Origin: Pseudomonas sputi
GTDB lineage: Bacteria; Pseudomonadota; Gammaproteobacteria; Pseudomonadales; Pseudomonadaceae
DNA length: 64,000 bases
Reading direction: 5' to 3'
Assembly: GCF_021603585.1 (NCBI RefSeq)
Contig: NZ_BQHI01000004.1
Location: 1-64,000, forward strand
Shown here: positions 55,440-63,733 of the stretch, piece by piece
How the letters are laid out: the number at the start of each line of letters is the position of its first letter
Numbering within the stretch: position 1 is the stretch's first letter
Translations under genes and position numbers: made by a program
The notes under the pieces: generated by a model
Seen by the model: only the letters and a program-made list of their open reading frames with translations
Told to the model about the DNA's origin: nothing
The model's database searches: none

Positions 55440-56393
55440 TCAGTTGAGCAGGCGGACGGGTTCGCCGGCTGACCAGGCTTGTATGTCTTCGATCATCTGC
55501 GAAAAGAACAACGCATAGTTCTGGCGGCTGACATACCCGATATGGGGCGTGGCCAGCACATTGTCGAGGGTGCGAAACGGGTGCAGCGCCGGCAAGGGTT
55601 CCTGATCGAACACGTCGAGGGCCGCACCGCCGATGCGCTGTTTCTGCAAGGCCTTGATCAGCGCCGCTTCGTCGACAATCGGCCCACGGGCCGTGTTGAC
55701 CAGCAGGGCAGTCGGCTTCATCCAGTCCAGCGCCTGGGCATCGACCAGACCCCGGCTGCGGTCGCTGAGCACCAGGTGCACCGACAGCACGTCAGCCTGT
55801 TCGAACAATTGTTGTTTGCCGACGTAGGTGACGCCGGCCTGTTCCGCGCGCTCGGCAGTAAGGTTTTCGCTCCACGCGATCACTCGCATGCCGAACACCT
55901 GACCGAATTGCGCCACCCGCTGGCCGATACTGCCGAGCCCGAGAATGCCCAGGGTCTTACCGTGCAGGTCGCCGCCCAGCCCTTGCTGCCATTGGCCGGC
56001 GCGCAGGGCGTTGGCTTCGTTGACCAGATTGCGGGTGGCCGCCATGATCAGCGCCCAGGTCAGTTCCGGTGCCGCGTGTTTATAGCTGTCGGTTCCGCAG
56101 ACCTTGATCCCGAGGCGGGCGGCGGCCGGCATGTCCAGCGCTGCGTTGCGCATGCCGCCGGTGACCAGCAGCTTCAGGTTCGGCAAGCGCTTGAGCAGGT
56201 CTTCATCGAAGCGCGTGCGTTCACGCATTACGCAGATCACTTCGTATCGGCCCAGACGCTCGGCCAGCGTGGCGTTGTCTGCCGGGTAGTCATGGACAAA
56301 GGTCACTTCGCCGAGACTGCCCAGCACCGACCAGTCGACCACGTCGCGGGCCACGTCCTGCCAGTCATCGATCACCGCAATCTGCACCGCCAT
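55440..56393 (-). CDS. D-2-hydroxyacid dehydrogenase family protein
   Basis: A 317-residue NAD(P)-dependent dehydrogenase. The Rossmann motif GILGLGSIGQRVA is at about 148-160. The catalytic triad is visible as Arg in LVNTARGPIV, Glu in DVFDQEPLPA and His in ATPHIGYVS. The family covers phosphoglycerate, glyoxylate/hydroxypyruvate and D-lactate dehydrogenases; this sequence lacks an ACT domain, so it is not a SerA-type regulated enzyme. Substrate not assignable. It starts 13 bp after the alpha/beta hydrolase stop, so the two form an operon. Confidence 0.87.
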   Translation of the reverse strand: MAVQIAVIDDWQDVARDVVDWSVLGSLGEVTFVHDYPADNATLAERLGRYEVICVMRERTRFDEDLLKRLPNLKLLVTGGMRNAALDMPAAARLGIKVCGTDSYKHAAPELTWALIMAATRNLVNEANALRAGQWQQGLGGDLHGKTLGILGLGSIGQRVAQFGQVFGMRVIAWSENLTAERAEQAGVTYVGKQQLFEQADVLSVHLVLSDRSRGLVDAQALDWMKPTALLVNTARGPIVDEAALIKALQKQRIGGAALDVFDQEPLPALHPFRTLDNVLATPHIGYVSRQNYALFFSQMIEDIQAWSAGEPVRLLN

Positions 56394-56406
56394 CAGCGTT
56401 ACCTCT

Positions 56407-57432
56407 TCAACGAACGGGATTGGTTTTGTCCAGCCAGCCCAGCAGTGCTTCGTGGAATTTAGCCGGTTCTTCCATCTGCGGGGCGTGGCCCATGCCGGGG
56501 AATTCCACCAGCGTGGATTGTGGAATCAGCTTCGCCACCTGCTTGCCCAGCACTTCGTAATGACCGATTTTCGCCTTCACTTGCGGCGGCGCGATGTCCT
56601 TGCCGATGGCGGTGGTGTCGGAGGTGCCGATCAGCAACAAGGTCGGCATCTTCAGGTCCTTGAACTCGTAGTACACCGGCTGGGTGAAGATCATGTCGTA
56701 GATCAGCGCCGAGTTCCATGCGACCTGAGTCTTGCCCGGACCGTTGTTCAGGCCGGCGAGCATGTCCACCCAGCGGTCGAATTCGGGTTTCCAGCGGCCG
56801 TCGTAATAGGTCGTGCGTTCATAATCGCGAATGCTCTGGGCGGTGACTTTCAGTTCACGCTGATACCACTGATCGACGCTGCGATACGGCACGCCGAGGG
56901 CTTTCCAGTCTTCCAGACCGATCGGGTTGACCAGCGCCAGTTGCTCGACCTGATCCGGGTATTGCAGGGCGTAACGGGTGGCGAGCATGCCGCCGGTGGA
57001 GTGGCCGAGCAGGGTGGCTTTCTGGATGCCCAGCGCCTTGAGCAGTTGTTGGGTGTTGGCCGCCAGTTGCTGGAACGTGTACTGGTAATGATCCGGTTTG
57101 CTGGAGGTACAGAAACCGATCTGATCCGGGGCGACCACTCGGTACCCGGCTTCGCTCAGGGCCTTGATCGAACTGTCCCAGGTCGCGCCGCAGAAATTCT
57201 TGCCGTGCATCAGCACCACGGTGCGTCCGTTGGCCTTGCCGTGGGCGGCGACGTCCATGTAGCCCATCTGCAGGGACTTGCCCTGGGACTGAAAGGCAAA
57301 GTGCTTGAGGGTGTAGGGATACTCGAAACCCTGCAATTCCGGGCCGTATTGCGGGCCTTCGGCGTGAGCGAGCAGGGGCAGGGCGGCGGTCAGCACCAGG
57401 CCGGGCAGCCAGCGGGTCAGCGAAACAGACAT
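56407..57432 (-). CDS. Exported alpha/beta hydrolase
   Basis: A 341-residue protein with a signal peptide (RWLPGLVLTAALPLLAHA, cleavage after AHA), so probably periplasmic. Alpha/beta hydrolase fold: oxyanion strand VVLMHGKNFCGATWDS, nucleophile elbow LLGHSTGGMLA (Ser), acid in LLIGTSDTTA and His in FPGMGHAPQM. Start at 57432 (MSVSLTRWLPG) is preferred over a Met five codons earlier because it gives a compact signal sequence. Likely an esterase, lactonase or peptidase; the substrate is unknown. Precedes the dehydrogenase gene by 13 bp. Confidence 0.85.
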   Translation of the reverse strand: MSVSLTRWLPGLVLTAALPLLAHAEGPQYGPELQGFEYPYTLKHFAFQSQGKSLQMGYMDVAAHGKANGRTVVLMHGKNFCGATWDSSIKALSEAGYRVVAPDQIGFCTSSKPDHYQYTFQQLAANTQQLLKALGIQKATLLGHSTGGMLATRYALQYPDQVEQLALVNPIGLEDWKALGVPYRSVDQWYQRELKVTAQSIRDYERTTYYDGRWKPEFDRWVDMLAGLNNGPGKTQVAWNSALIYDMIFTQPVYYEFKDLKMPTLLLIGTSDTTAIGKDIAPPQVKAKIGHYEVLGKQVAKLIPQSTLVEFPGMGHAPQMEEPAKFHEALLGWLDKTNPVR

Positions 57433-57517
57433 AGGACAACTCCACAAGAAATCGGCCGATGCTGGAGCGGCCGGATTAGGGTGACGTTAAACACAGGCAA
57501 TGCCCGGGCCCGATCGT

Positions 57518-57952
57518 TCAACCGAGCCAGCCGAGGGTGAGCATCGCCAGCACCCCATAGCGAGCGCCTTTGGCGAGGGTGACGATCAGCAGAAATCGTC
57601 CGAGGGGTTCGCGCATGACCCCGGCGATCAGCGTCAGCGGATCACCAATGACCGGCAACCAGCTGAACAGCAACGACCAGTGACCGTAACGCTGATAGTG
57701 AACGCGGGCGCGCTCCATATGCTTGGGGCTGACCGGAAACCAGCGGCGGTCCTGAAACCGTTCCAGCCCGCGCCCCAGCCACCAGTTCACCAGCGAACCG
57801 AGGACATTGCCCAGCGTGGCCACGGCCAACAGCCCCCAAAGCCAGTAGCGATCACTGACCAGCAGCCCGACCAGCACGGCTTCCGACTGCAGCGGCAACA
57901 GCGTGGCCGCGCCAAACGCGGCCAGGAACAGCCCGAAATAGCCCGCCGTCAT
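57518..57952 (-). CDS. YqaA-family (VTT/SNARE-associated) membrane protein
   Basis: A 144-residue inner-membrane protein with about four helices (GLFLAAFGAATLLPLQSEAVL, WGLLAVATLGNVLGSLVNWWLG, SLLFSWLPVIGDPLTLIAGV, and a C-terminal one). The family signatures are the GN.LGS..NW..G motif and the FSWLPVIGDPLTLIAGVMR re-entrant region, as in DedA/VTT lipid scramblase-type proteins; YqaA is the short branch. The start ATG at 57950-57952 overlaps the DUF411 stop by one base (TGATG), so it is translationally coupled to it. An upstream TTG is rejected. Role probably lipid transport or envelope homeostasis. Confidence 0.83.
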   Translation of the reverse strand: MTAGYFGLFLAAFGAATLLPLQSEAVLVGLLVSDRYWLWGLLAVATLGNVLGSLVNWWLGRGLERFQDRRWFPVSPKHMERARVHYQRYGHWSLLFSWLPVIGDPLTLIAGVMREPLGRFLLIVTLAKGARYGVLAMLTLGWLG

Positions 57953-58398
57953 CAATGGGCCGGGTAATCCGCCACTACCACATCGGCACCGTCCTTCTTC
58001 AGGCCGATCACTTGATAGGCATCGCTCCTACCGTCCATTTCCATGCCCGGCGAGCCCATCGGCATGCCCGGTGCGGCAACGCCCAGCAGATCGTCACGCT
58101 TGCTCAGGGCCAGCACCTGTTCCGCCGGAACATGGCCCTCGACGAATTTGCCGTTGATGATCGCGGTGTGACAGGACGCCAGACGCGGCGGCACGCCGTG
58201 CTGCTGCTTGAAGCTGCTCATGTCGCTTTCGACATGGTCTTCGACCTTGAAGCCATTGGCTTCCAGATGGCTGATCCATTTTTTGCAGCAGCCGCAGTTG
58301 GCGTCGCGATGGACTTCGATCGGGATAAGGTCGGCGGCTTGTGCCAGGGAGGAGATGAACAGGGCGCTCAGGGCGGCCAGACGCAGATGGTTTCGCAT
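57952..58398 (-). CDS. DUF411 periplasmic metal-binding protein
   Basis: A 148-residue exported protein of the DUF411 (CopG-like) family. The signal peptide is MRNHLRLAALSALFISSLAQ followed by A-A. The mature domain has HRDANCGCCKKWISHL, the CxCC metal/redox motif, then the conserved SCHTAIINGKFVEGHVPA and PGMPMGSPGMEM, a Met-rich patch suited to copper(I). DUF411 proteins are often linked to copper resistance. The start at 58398 was chosen because the longer frame upstream is not signal-like. Coupled to yqaA downstream. Confidence 0.87.
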   Translation of the reverse strand: MRNHLRLAALSALFISSLAQAADLIPIEVHRDANCGCCKKWISHLEANGFKVEDHVESDMSSFKQQHGVPPRLASCHTAIINGKFVEGHVPAEQVLALSKRDDLLGVAAPGMPMGSPGMEMDGRSDAYQVIGLKKDGADVVVADYPAH

Positions 58399-58561
58399 GG
58401 AGGGCTCTCGGCTCAGAGGAGGAACGGTCAAAAAGGAAGGCATTTTGACCGGTTTTTCCCGCCTGGCATCAACGGAGTGTTTCCAAGTGATACGAGGCAG
58501 GCCTGCCAACATGATCGTAGATCAAAGCTGACAGGCCACTGAGTGCCAGATGACAAAACGG

Positions 58562-60553
58562 TCAGCGAACCTTGAAGCGGCCCATGATCGCGCTCACTCG
58601 GCTGTTGGCTTCGAGCAGCTGGCGGGTATTGAGTTCACTGGCCTGGCCGCTTTCCACCAGTTCATCGACCATGTGGCGGATCTGCACCATGCTGCGGTTG
58701 ATCTCTTCGGTGACTGCGCTCTGCTGTTCGGCGGCGGTGGCGATCTGGGTGCTGAGGCTGTTGATGTGGCTGACCGCACCGGCCATTTCGTCCAGCCCGC
58801 TGTTGACCCGGGTGGTGGCATCGGCGGCCGACTGGCAACTGGCCTGAGTGTTTTCCATGGCGCTGACCGACGAGCTCACGCCCTGGGTCAGGCGGGTCAA
58901 CATTTCGTTGATTTCCGAGGTGCTGGCCTGGGTGCGGGCGGCGAGGGCACGCACTTCGTCCGCCACCACCGCAAATCCTCGACCCTGTTCACCGGCGCGC
59001 GCCGCCTCGATGGCCGCGTTGAGCGCCAGCAGGTTGGTCTGGCCGGCAATGGCGCCGATCACGCCGAGGATTTCGGTGATGCGCTGGGCATCCTGCTGCA
59101 TGCTTTCGACCTTATGGGTGGCGCTGGCCACTTCGTCGATCAACGCCACCACGCTGCCGGACGCTTCACCGACCACAATGCGGGAGCGGTCGGCGTTTTC
59201 GTTGGCGCGCTGGGTGAAGGCGGCGGTTTCGGCAGCGTTCTGCGCGACGCTTTCGGCGGTCGAGCTCATTTCGTTGATCGCGGTCACGGTCTGGTCGGTT
59301 TCCGAGGCGTGGCGCAGCAGAATCTGGCTGGTGTGCGCCGAGGTGCGCTGCAGGTTGTCGAGGCTCGAGGCCATGGCGCCGGTGGCCTGGGTGACTTCGC
59401 CGATCATGTTCTGCAGATAGGCGATGAAGGTGTTGACCGAATGGCCGATGGCGCCGAGTTCATCTTCAGCGCGAATGGTGATGCGCCGGGTCAGGTCGGC
59501 ATCGCCACTGGACAGCGAATCGATGTTGGCTTTCAGCGCTTTCATGCGCGAAACCAGTTGGCGAATCGCGTAGACCTGCAACAGCACCAGCAGGATCACC
59601 AGTGGAATCTGCAACAGGCTCAGGCTGCTGAGCACATCGTCACGTTGGGCAGTGAGCATTTTGGTCGGCAGGGCAGTGGCGAGGAACCACGGGGTGCCTT
59701 CGATCGGGCGCATGAAAAAAGTGCTGGCTTCACCGTGATTGTCGAATTCGACGCGCTGCGCCTGCTCGCGGTTTTGCAGCCCGGCCTTGACTTGGCTGGC
59801 GAAGGTCGAGCCGCCGGCCAGTTCGCTGATGTTCTTCAACACGATCGGCCCGCTGATGCGCGAGCTGTTGCTGATGATCTTGCCGTCGGCCTCGACGATC
59901 AGCATTTCGGCGTTGAGGTCTTTTTCCTTGCGCGCCACCAGATCGTTGAAGAAGCCCAGGGTCACGTCGATGGTCGAGACGCCCCAGGCGCTGCCGTTTT
60001 TCTGGATGGCCATGGCGCAGTTGGTGCGCGGCTCGGCACTGGCGTCATCTTTATAGGCAGCGGCCCAGGCACATTGGCCGCGTGGGGTCTGCATGCCGCC
60101 CTTGTACCAGCTCTGGTCGTAATAGTTGGGCGCCGCGTCGCTGTTCCAGAACGTGTTCACTGCCAGTTTGCCGGAGGCATCACGGTGCCAGAACGTACTG
60201 AACTTGTTGCGTCCGGCCTCACGCTGGCCGGGCAACGGCCAGATACCGCCGCCGAATACTTTGAGCTCACCGTATTGATCCACCAGCCCCGGCAACACGG
60301 TGTCGATGGCCGCGCTGTCGAGCAGCGGGATGGTCTGGGTGATGCTGCGCTGTTGCGCCTGGACCTTGTTCAATTCGCCCTGGATCTGTTCGGCCACTTC
60401 AGCGATACGGTTGAGCACCACCTGTTCTTCGGTATGGCGCAACTTGGGCGCGACCAACTGGCTGATGCCAACCACGGTCAGCACCGACAGCAACAGAATG
60501 AACAGAACCAGAAACAATGTGTAGCGAGCCTGAATGGTGCGGAATGCGGGCAT
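58562..60553 (-). CDS. Methyl-accepting chemotaxis protein with dCache sensor
   Basis: A 663-residue chemoreceptor. TM1 is at about 11-33 ([20 protein letters not shown]). A large periplasmic dCache-type domain (about 40-300, with [19 protein letters not shown] and [13 protein letters not shown]) follows, then TM2 at about 310-330 ([15 protein letters not shown]), a HAMP domain, and a signalling domain with the conserved hairpin tip [42 protein letters not shown] (shown only as family hallmark; core [20 protein letters not shown]). It should bind a small ligand, often amino or organic acids, and signal through CheA/CheW. No CheR-binding pentapeptide at the C-terminus. A sigma-28-type promoter lies 66-92 bp upstream. 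Confidence 0.9.
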   Translation of the reverse strand: MPAFRTIQARYTLFLVLFILLLSVLTVVGISQLVAPKLRHTEEQVVLNRIAEVAEQIQGELNKVQAQQRSITQTIPLLDSAAIDTVLPGLVDQYGELKVFGGGIWPLPGQREAGRNKFSTFWHRDASGKLAVNTFWNSDAAPNYYDQSWYKGGMQTPRGQCAWAAAYKDDASAEPRTNCAMAIQKNGSAWGVSTIDVTLGFFNDLVARKEKDLNAEMLIVEADGKIISNSSRISGPIVLKNISELAGGSTFASQVKAGLQNREQAQRVEFDNHGEASTFFMRPIEGTPWFLATALPTKMLTAQRDDVLSSLSLLQIPLVILLVLLQVYAIRQLVSRMKALKANIDSLSSGDADLTRRITIRAEDELGAIGHSVNTFIAYLQNMIGEVTQATGAMASSLDNLQRTSAHTSQILLRHASETDQTVTAINEMSSTAESVAQNAAETAAFTQRANENADRSRIVVGEASGSVVALIDEVASATHKVESMQQDAQRITEILGVIGAIAGQTNLLALNAAIEAARAGEQGRGFAVVADEVRALAARTQASTSEINEMLTRLTQGVSSSVSAMENTQASCQSAADATTRVNSGLDEMAGAVSHINSLSTQIATAAEQQSAVTEEINRSMVQIRHMVDELVESGQASELNTRQLLEANSRVSAIMGRFKVR

Positions 60554-60935
60554 GGAAACCGGTCCTTGAGCAGGGATTCTTATTGTGGGCAGGGAAAAAA
60601 CAGCGCGGGTTTCCTAGCGTATCGTCGCGAGTTCGGGAAGCTTTAGGTACTTTCGTCCTAAAAGCCGCGATCCCGACCGATGGAACGTATCCGGCCCGTT
60701 ACATGCGAACTAACTGTGCCGAACATTAGAGCAATAAACCCACTTTCATCGCATTGTCATGAGCGCTCTAACCCCGCATTTACGGGGCTGTTACCGGTTT
60801 GTATCGTGAATGTACAAAAATTGTAAAAAGGTGCAGAAAGAAGTTGGTGCCATTAGTTTGCCGGCCGATACTCCGGGCAACTCAAAAGTCATCCAACAAG
60901 GAATTTTTCATGTTTTCCTCGCAAGGAGCCTGCTC
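60554..60935. promoter_or_regulatory. Divergent intergenic region between the chemoreceptor gene and the next gene
   Basis: No gene is seen in these 382 bp. They hold the sigma-28-like promoter (60619-60645), an imperfect dyad CTTTAGG/CCTAAAAG at about 60641-60664, a small hairpin CCCCG-N6-CGGGG at about 60774-60788, and an AT-rich stretch at about 60800-60835 (TGTACAAAAATTGTAAAAAGG) that could carry the promoter of the gene at 60936. Confidence 0.4.
60619..60645 (-). promoter_or_regulatory. FliA (sigma-28)-like promoter for the chemoreceptor
   Basis: On the minus strand TAAAGCTT, an 11-bp spacer, and GACGATAC match the flagellar sigma-28 consensus TAAAGTTT-N11-GCCGATAA at 13 of 16 positions. 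The -10 lies 66 bp before the start codon at 60553. Confidence 0.55.
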
Positions 60936-61469
60936 ATGACTATCGGCTATACCGGTGCCTGGCAACCCAAGGCGGGTTTGCTGGTTCGAGATACAGGAAG
61001 CTCGAGCAAACCGGTTTCTCAAAGCGTGAAGGTCAAGCAAATGCTGGCCCTGGTCGGCAACGACCCGACCGCGATCAGCACAGCGGAGATGGACAAGCAG
61101 GGTCTGCACAAGAACATCAAGGGCTTCGATCCCACCAATGTTTCGGCCAAGCAATTGGGCAGCCTCAGTGCAATGCTGCGCAGTCGGGGCCTGATTTCCG
61201 AGATCACGTCCATGACCTTGCTCAACGCCGGCGACAAGTTTGATCGCTTCGGCATTCAGAAGGATCCGGATGCCAAGTTCAATGCGCTGGAGTATTTCGC
61301 GACGCAACTGGATACCATCCAGACCAATAATCTCAAGGGCAACAAGTACGCCAATACGTTGATCCCCGAGTACAAGAAAGCCATCTATGTGCTGCAGAAC
61401 CTGCAGACCTACGGTCAGGGTGGAGAGCGCAAGCCTCCGACCGACAAAGGTGTCAGCGCCAAGGCTTGA
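60936..61469 (+). CDS. Unknown protein, conserved type in Pseudomonas
   Basis: A 177-residue protein that I cannot assign. The start at 60936 (MTIGYTGAWQPKAG) is set by AAGGAG 7-8 bp upstream; an in-frame ATG at 60810 adds 42 residues without support. It has no signal peptide or membrane helix. The N-terminal 35 residues are Ser/Gly/Val-rich and probably flexible. The rest is helical (SVKVKQMLALVGNDP, NVSAKQLGSLSAMLRSRGLI, FNALEYFATQLDTIQ, EYKKAIYVLQNLQTYG). This flexible head with helical body is reminiscent of non-classically secreted or appendage proteins, but that is only an impression. It ends at a strong bidirectional terminator. Confidence 0.65.
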   Translation: MTIGYTGAWQPKAGLLVRDTGSSSKPVSQSVKVKQMLALVGNDPTAISTAEMDKQGLHKNIKGFDPTNVSAKQLGSLSAMLRSRGLISEITSMTLLNAGDKFDRFGIQKDPDAKFNALEYFATQLDTIQTNNLKGNKYANTLIPEYKKAIYVLQNLQTYGQGGERKPPTDKGVSAKA

Positions 61470-61474
61470 TGAGG

Positions 61475-61504
61475 CAGGCCCGCCCCGGTAACGGAGCGGG
61501 CCTC
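61475..61504. terminator. Strong bidirectional terminator-type hairpin
   Basis: Stem AGGCCCGC-c-CCG / CGG-a-GCGGGCCT with a 4-nt loop (gtaa), at 61476-61503, between the convergent genes ending at 61469 and 61510. High stem stability; flanking T-runs are short. Confidence 0.75.
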
Positions 61505-61509
61505 ATCGT

Positions 61510-62427
61510 TCATGGAGCCTTGGGTTCCCGACGCCGCATGTCCTCCTGCAGACGTTGCATCCGCGGACAGTCCAATGTCAGCGTTCTTGGCTGGAATCCG
61601 CGATGAAACAGCGCCAGCCATCCCGAGCCTTTTTCATCGGGTGCCAGTCCGGTGAATGTGAAATCCAGGGTCGACAACTGGCGCCAGGCGCTGTCGAAAC
61701 CCTGCGCCAGTCTGAGCCTGATCGAAATCAGCCAATGGTCCGGCAACTGCTGCAGTTGCTTGAGCAATCCGTCGTCAAGCGATTCCAATACGCCGTCATA
61801 GCGTCCCCAGCGCTGATCCAGTTGTATGGGGTCGCCGACCCAGGGTGATGCGTTGTCCCGTGTCCCGAACATGTCGACCATCTGCTGCATGAACTCGCGG
61901 CAGCCATCCGGCCATGCGAGGCTTGGCAACGGTCGCTGGTGTCCGTCGATCTGGAGATAGCCGAGCACCAACGACTCTGGCACCGGTTCGCCAAAGGGCG
62001 AAGGGGCATGATCGGGTAGCAGCCCGGTGTTGTGAAACCCCAGACGGGCGGCCATCCGTTGCGTGTAGCGATGATGGGTCATCTGCTTGATTGTCACGCC
62101 GTGGCATCCGAGCGCCTGGGCATGAGTCAGCAATTGCCGGCTCAGTCGGGTGGCCACGTTCTGGCCACGGCTCTGCGGATCCACCACGCTCAATGCGAGT
62201 TCGGCAATGCGTGATTCCTTGTCGCGAATCAACGCCGCGTGCCCCAGAATCTTCCCCTCCGACACCGCCACCAATGAATGCCAGCGACCGCCGACATGGT
62301 TCTGCGTGATCATGCGCGGCAGGTAAACATGGGGCTGAGCGTATTGGTTGCCGTAGACCTTTCTGAACAGTTGGCTGACGGCACGGGCGTCGCTGTTACG
62401 GTAACTGCGCAGGATCAGCGTTTCCAT
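61510..62427 (-). CDS. GNAT-family N-acetyltransferase with C-terminal extension
   Basis: A 305-residue protein. Residues 1-155 form a GNAT domain with LRSYRNSDARAVSQLFRKVY at the start and the acetyl-CoA loop VDPQSRGQNVATRLSRQLL. Residues about 160-305 are an additional alpha/beta domain ending in HRGFQPRTLTLDCPRMQRLQEDMRRRE. The ATG at 62425-62427 overlaps the ligase stop by one base (TGATG), so the two are translationally coupled; a TTG just upstream is rejected. The pairing with an adenylating enzyme suggests an acylation pathway, with this as a transferase using an activated acyl or amino-acyl group. Confidence 0.75.
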   Translation of the reverse strand: METLILRSYRNSDARAVSQLFRKVYGNQYAQPHVYLPRMITQNHVGGRWHSLVAVSEGKILGHAALIRDKESRIAELALSVVDPQSRGQNVATRLSRQLLTHAQALGCHGVTIKQMTHHRYTQRMAARLGFHNTGLLPDHAPSPFGEPVPESLVLGYLQIDGHQRPLPSLAWPDGCREFMQQMVDMFGTRDNASPWVGDPIQLDQRWGRYDGVLESLDDGLLKQLQQLPDHWLISIRLRLAQGFDSAWRQLSTLDFTFTGLAPDEKGSGWLALFHRGFQPRTLTLDCPRMQRLQEDMRRREPKAP

Positions 62428-63716
62428 CAACGGTCCTCCCGGTGCAGGTTGTCGTATACACGCAGATCGACTACACGCTGCTGTTTACCAGACCGAGGAT
62501 GGCGTGACAGTGACTCAATCGTGCAGCGCCGGATCTGCAACTCGAGCAAATGCCCGGTGCTCAACTCTTCGATCAATGGATAGGCTTCGATCAACGCTCG
62601 GTGCAGTAACCGGTCTGCCTGTTCGCCCATCGACGACAGGGTATCGGGTACCCAGAGCAGGCGAAGGATATCCTTCGTGCCGTTCTGTTCGATCACCAGT
62701 TGCCAGTCTTCACTGCCGGTAATCCGCTGTACGGTCTGGCCGATGGCCTGGGGCAGCAGGGTCAGTATCCCGACGCGAACCCGCTGACTGTCGGCACAGC
62801 GTCCCATCAACGCGAATTTGCGCCGGGGAACGTTACCGGGCTCTCGCCAACAGGCGCGATCGCCGACCGGATAGCGAATCAACGGCATCAACCGACGGTT
62901 CATGTTGGTCACCACCAGCCGGCCCACCTGGTTGCACCCGTCAATCACCGCTCCGGTTTCCTCGTCGAGAATCTCCAGCACGCTATGGTTGTCAGCCGCA
63001 CGATGTTCACCCAGGTCGCAGTCACGTTGACTGGCGCCGATGAAACCGGCGTCGACGCTGGCATAACCCAGAGAAGCAATGCGTGCTCCGGGAAAGACCT
63101 GGCTCAGTCGTCGCAGTTGTGCCGGGAACAGACTTTCTCCGGCGTAGAGCAGGGTGGTCACGCCCTCGAGTACCCGTCCGTGCTGCTCAAGCCAGGCAGC
63201 TAAGGACAGCAAATGGGCGGGCAGACCGGCCAGCACATTGATCCGGTGCCGGGCGATGGCATCGGCGAGGATGCGCGAGTCGACATGCCCGGTGAACGGA
63301 AATTCGACGATATCCATTTCCACATGTGCCAGGGCATCGTGGGTGAAGATGAAACTGGCGTAGAGGTCGCCAGCAAAAAACAGATTGGCGATACGATCGC
63401 CTGCGCTCAACTGGCTGCTTGAACTGCGGCCGAAATCCTCCACCAGCGCTTGCCATTCCTCGCGTTGAAAAACCGAAAATTTGCCGGCGCTGGTGGTGCC
63501 TCCCGTCTTGAATACCAGTGCGTTTTCCAGAGAGCCGGTCAGTGCAGGCCAGTGGTCCAGATCCTGGCTGCCTTCCCAGTAGGCAGCGGGATCGATCACC
63601 GGCAATTGAGCCAGCGAAGTGACGTGTTCGGGCACATCGGCGAAGTGGCCTGCATAAAAGCTTGAATGGCGACGTGCAAACGCCACGAGCTCGTTCAACT
63701 CAATCCTTGTGTTCAT
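62427..63716 (-). CDS. PaaK-like adenylate-forming ligase
   Basis: A 429-residue member of the phenylacetate-CoA ligase-like branch of the ANL superfamily, which activates a carboxylate as an acyl-adenylate. The phosphate-binding loop is LVFKTGGTTSAGKFSVF, followed by GLPAHLLSLAAWLEQHG, then IASLGYASVDAGFIG (adenine region), and RYPVGDRACWRE (the conserved ribose-binding Asp region). The C-terminal subdomain (about 330-429) ends RHPRSGKQQRVVDLRVYD, containing a lysine equivalent to the adenylation lysine. It starts 17 bp after the next ligase-like gene ends. Substrate unknown. Confidence 0.75.
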   Translation of the reverse strand: MNTRIELNELVAFARRHSSFYAGHFADVPEHVTSLAQLPVIDPAAYWEGSQDLDHWPALTGSLENALVFKTGGTTSAGKFSVFQREEWQALVEDFGRSSSSQLSAGDRIANLFFAGDLYASFIFTHDALAHVEMDIVEFPFTGHVDSRILADAIARHRINVLAGLPAHLLSLAAWLEQHGRVLEGVTTLLYAGESLFPAQLRRLSQVFPGARIASLGYASVDAGFIGASQRDCDLGEHRAADNHSVLEILDEETGAVIDGCNQVGRLVVTNMNRRLMPLIRYPVGDRACWREPGNVPRRKFALMGRCADSQRVRVGILTLLPQAIGQTVQRITGSEDWQLVIEQNGTKDILRLLWVPDTLSSMGEQADRLLHRALIEAYPLIEELSTGHLLELQIRRCTIESLSRHPRSGKQQRVVDLRVYDNLHREDR

Positions 63717-63733
63717 GGTGCATTCCTTGCAAA

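Noticed and set aside
58550-60646. A 698-codon plus-strand open frame opposite the chemoreceptor
   Set aside because: The minus-strand product has complete chemoreceptor motifs; the plus-strand product is His/Gly/Asp-rich without a recognisable fold.
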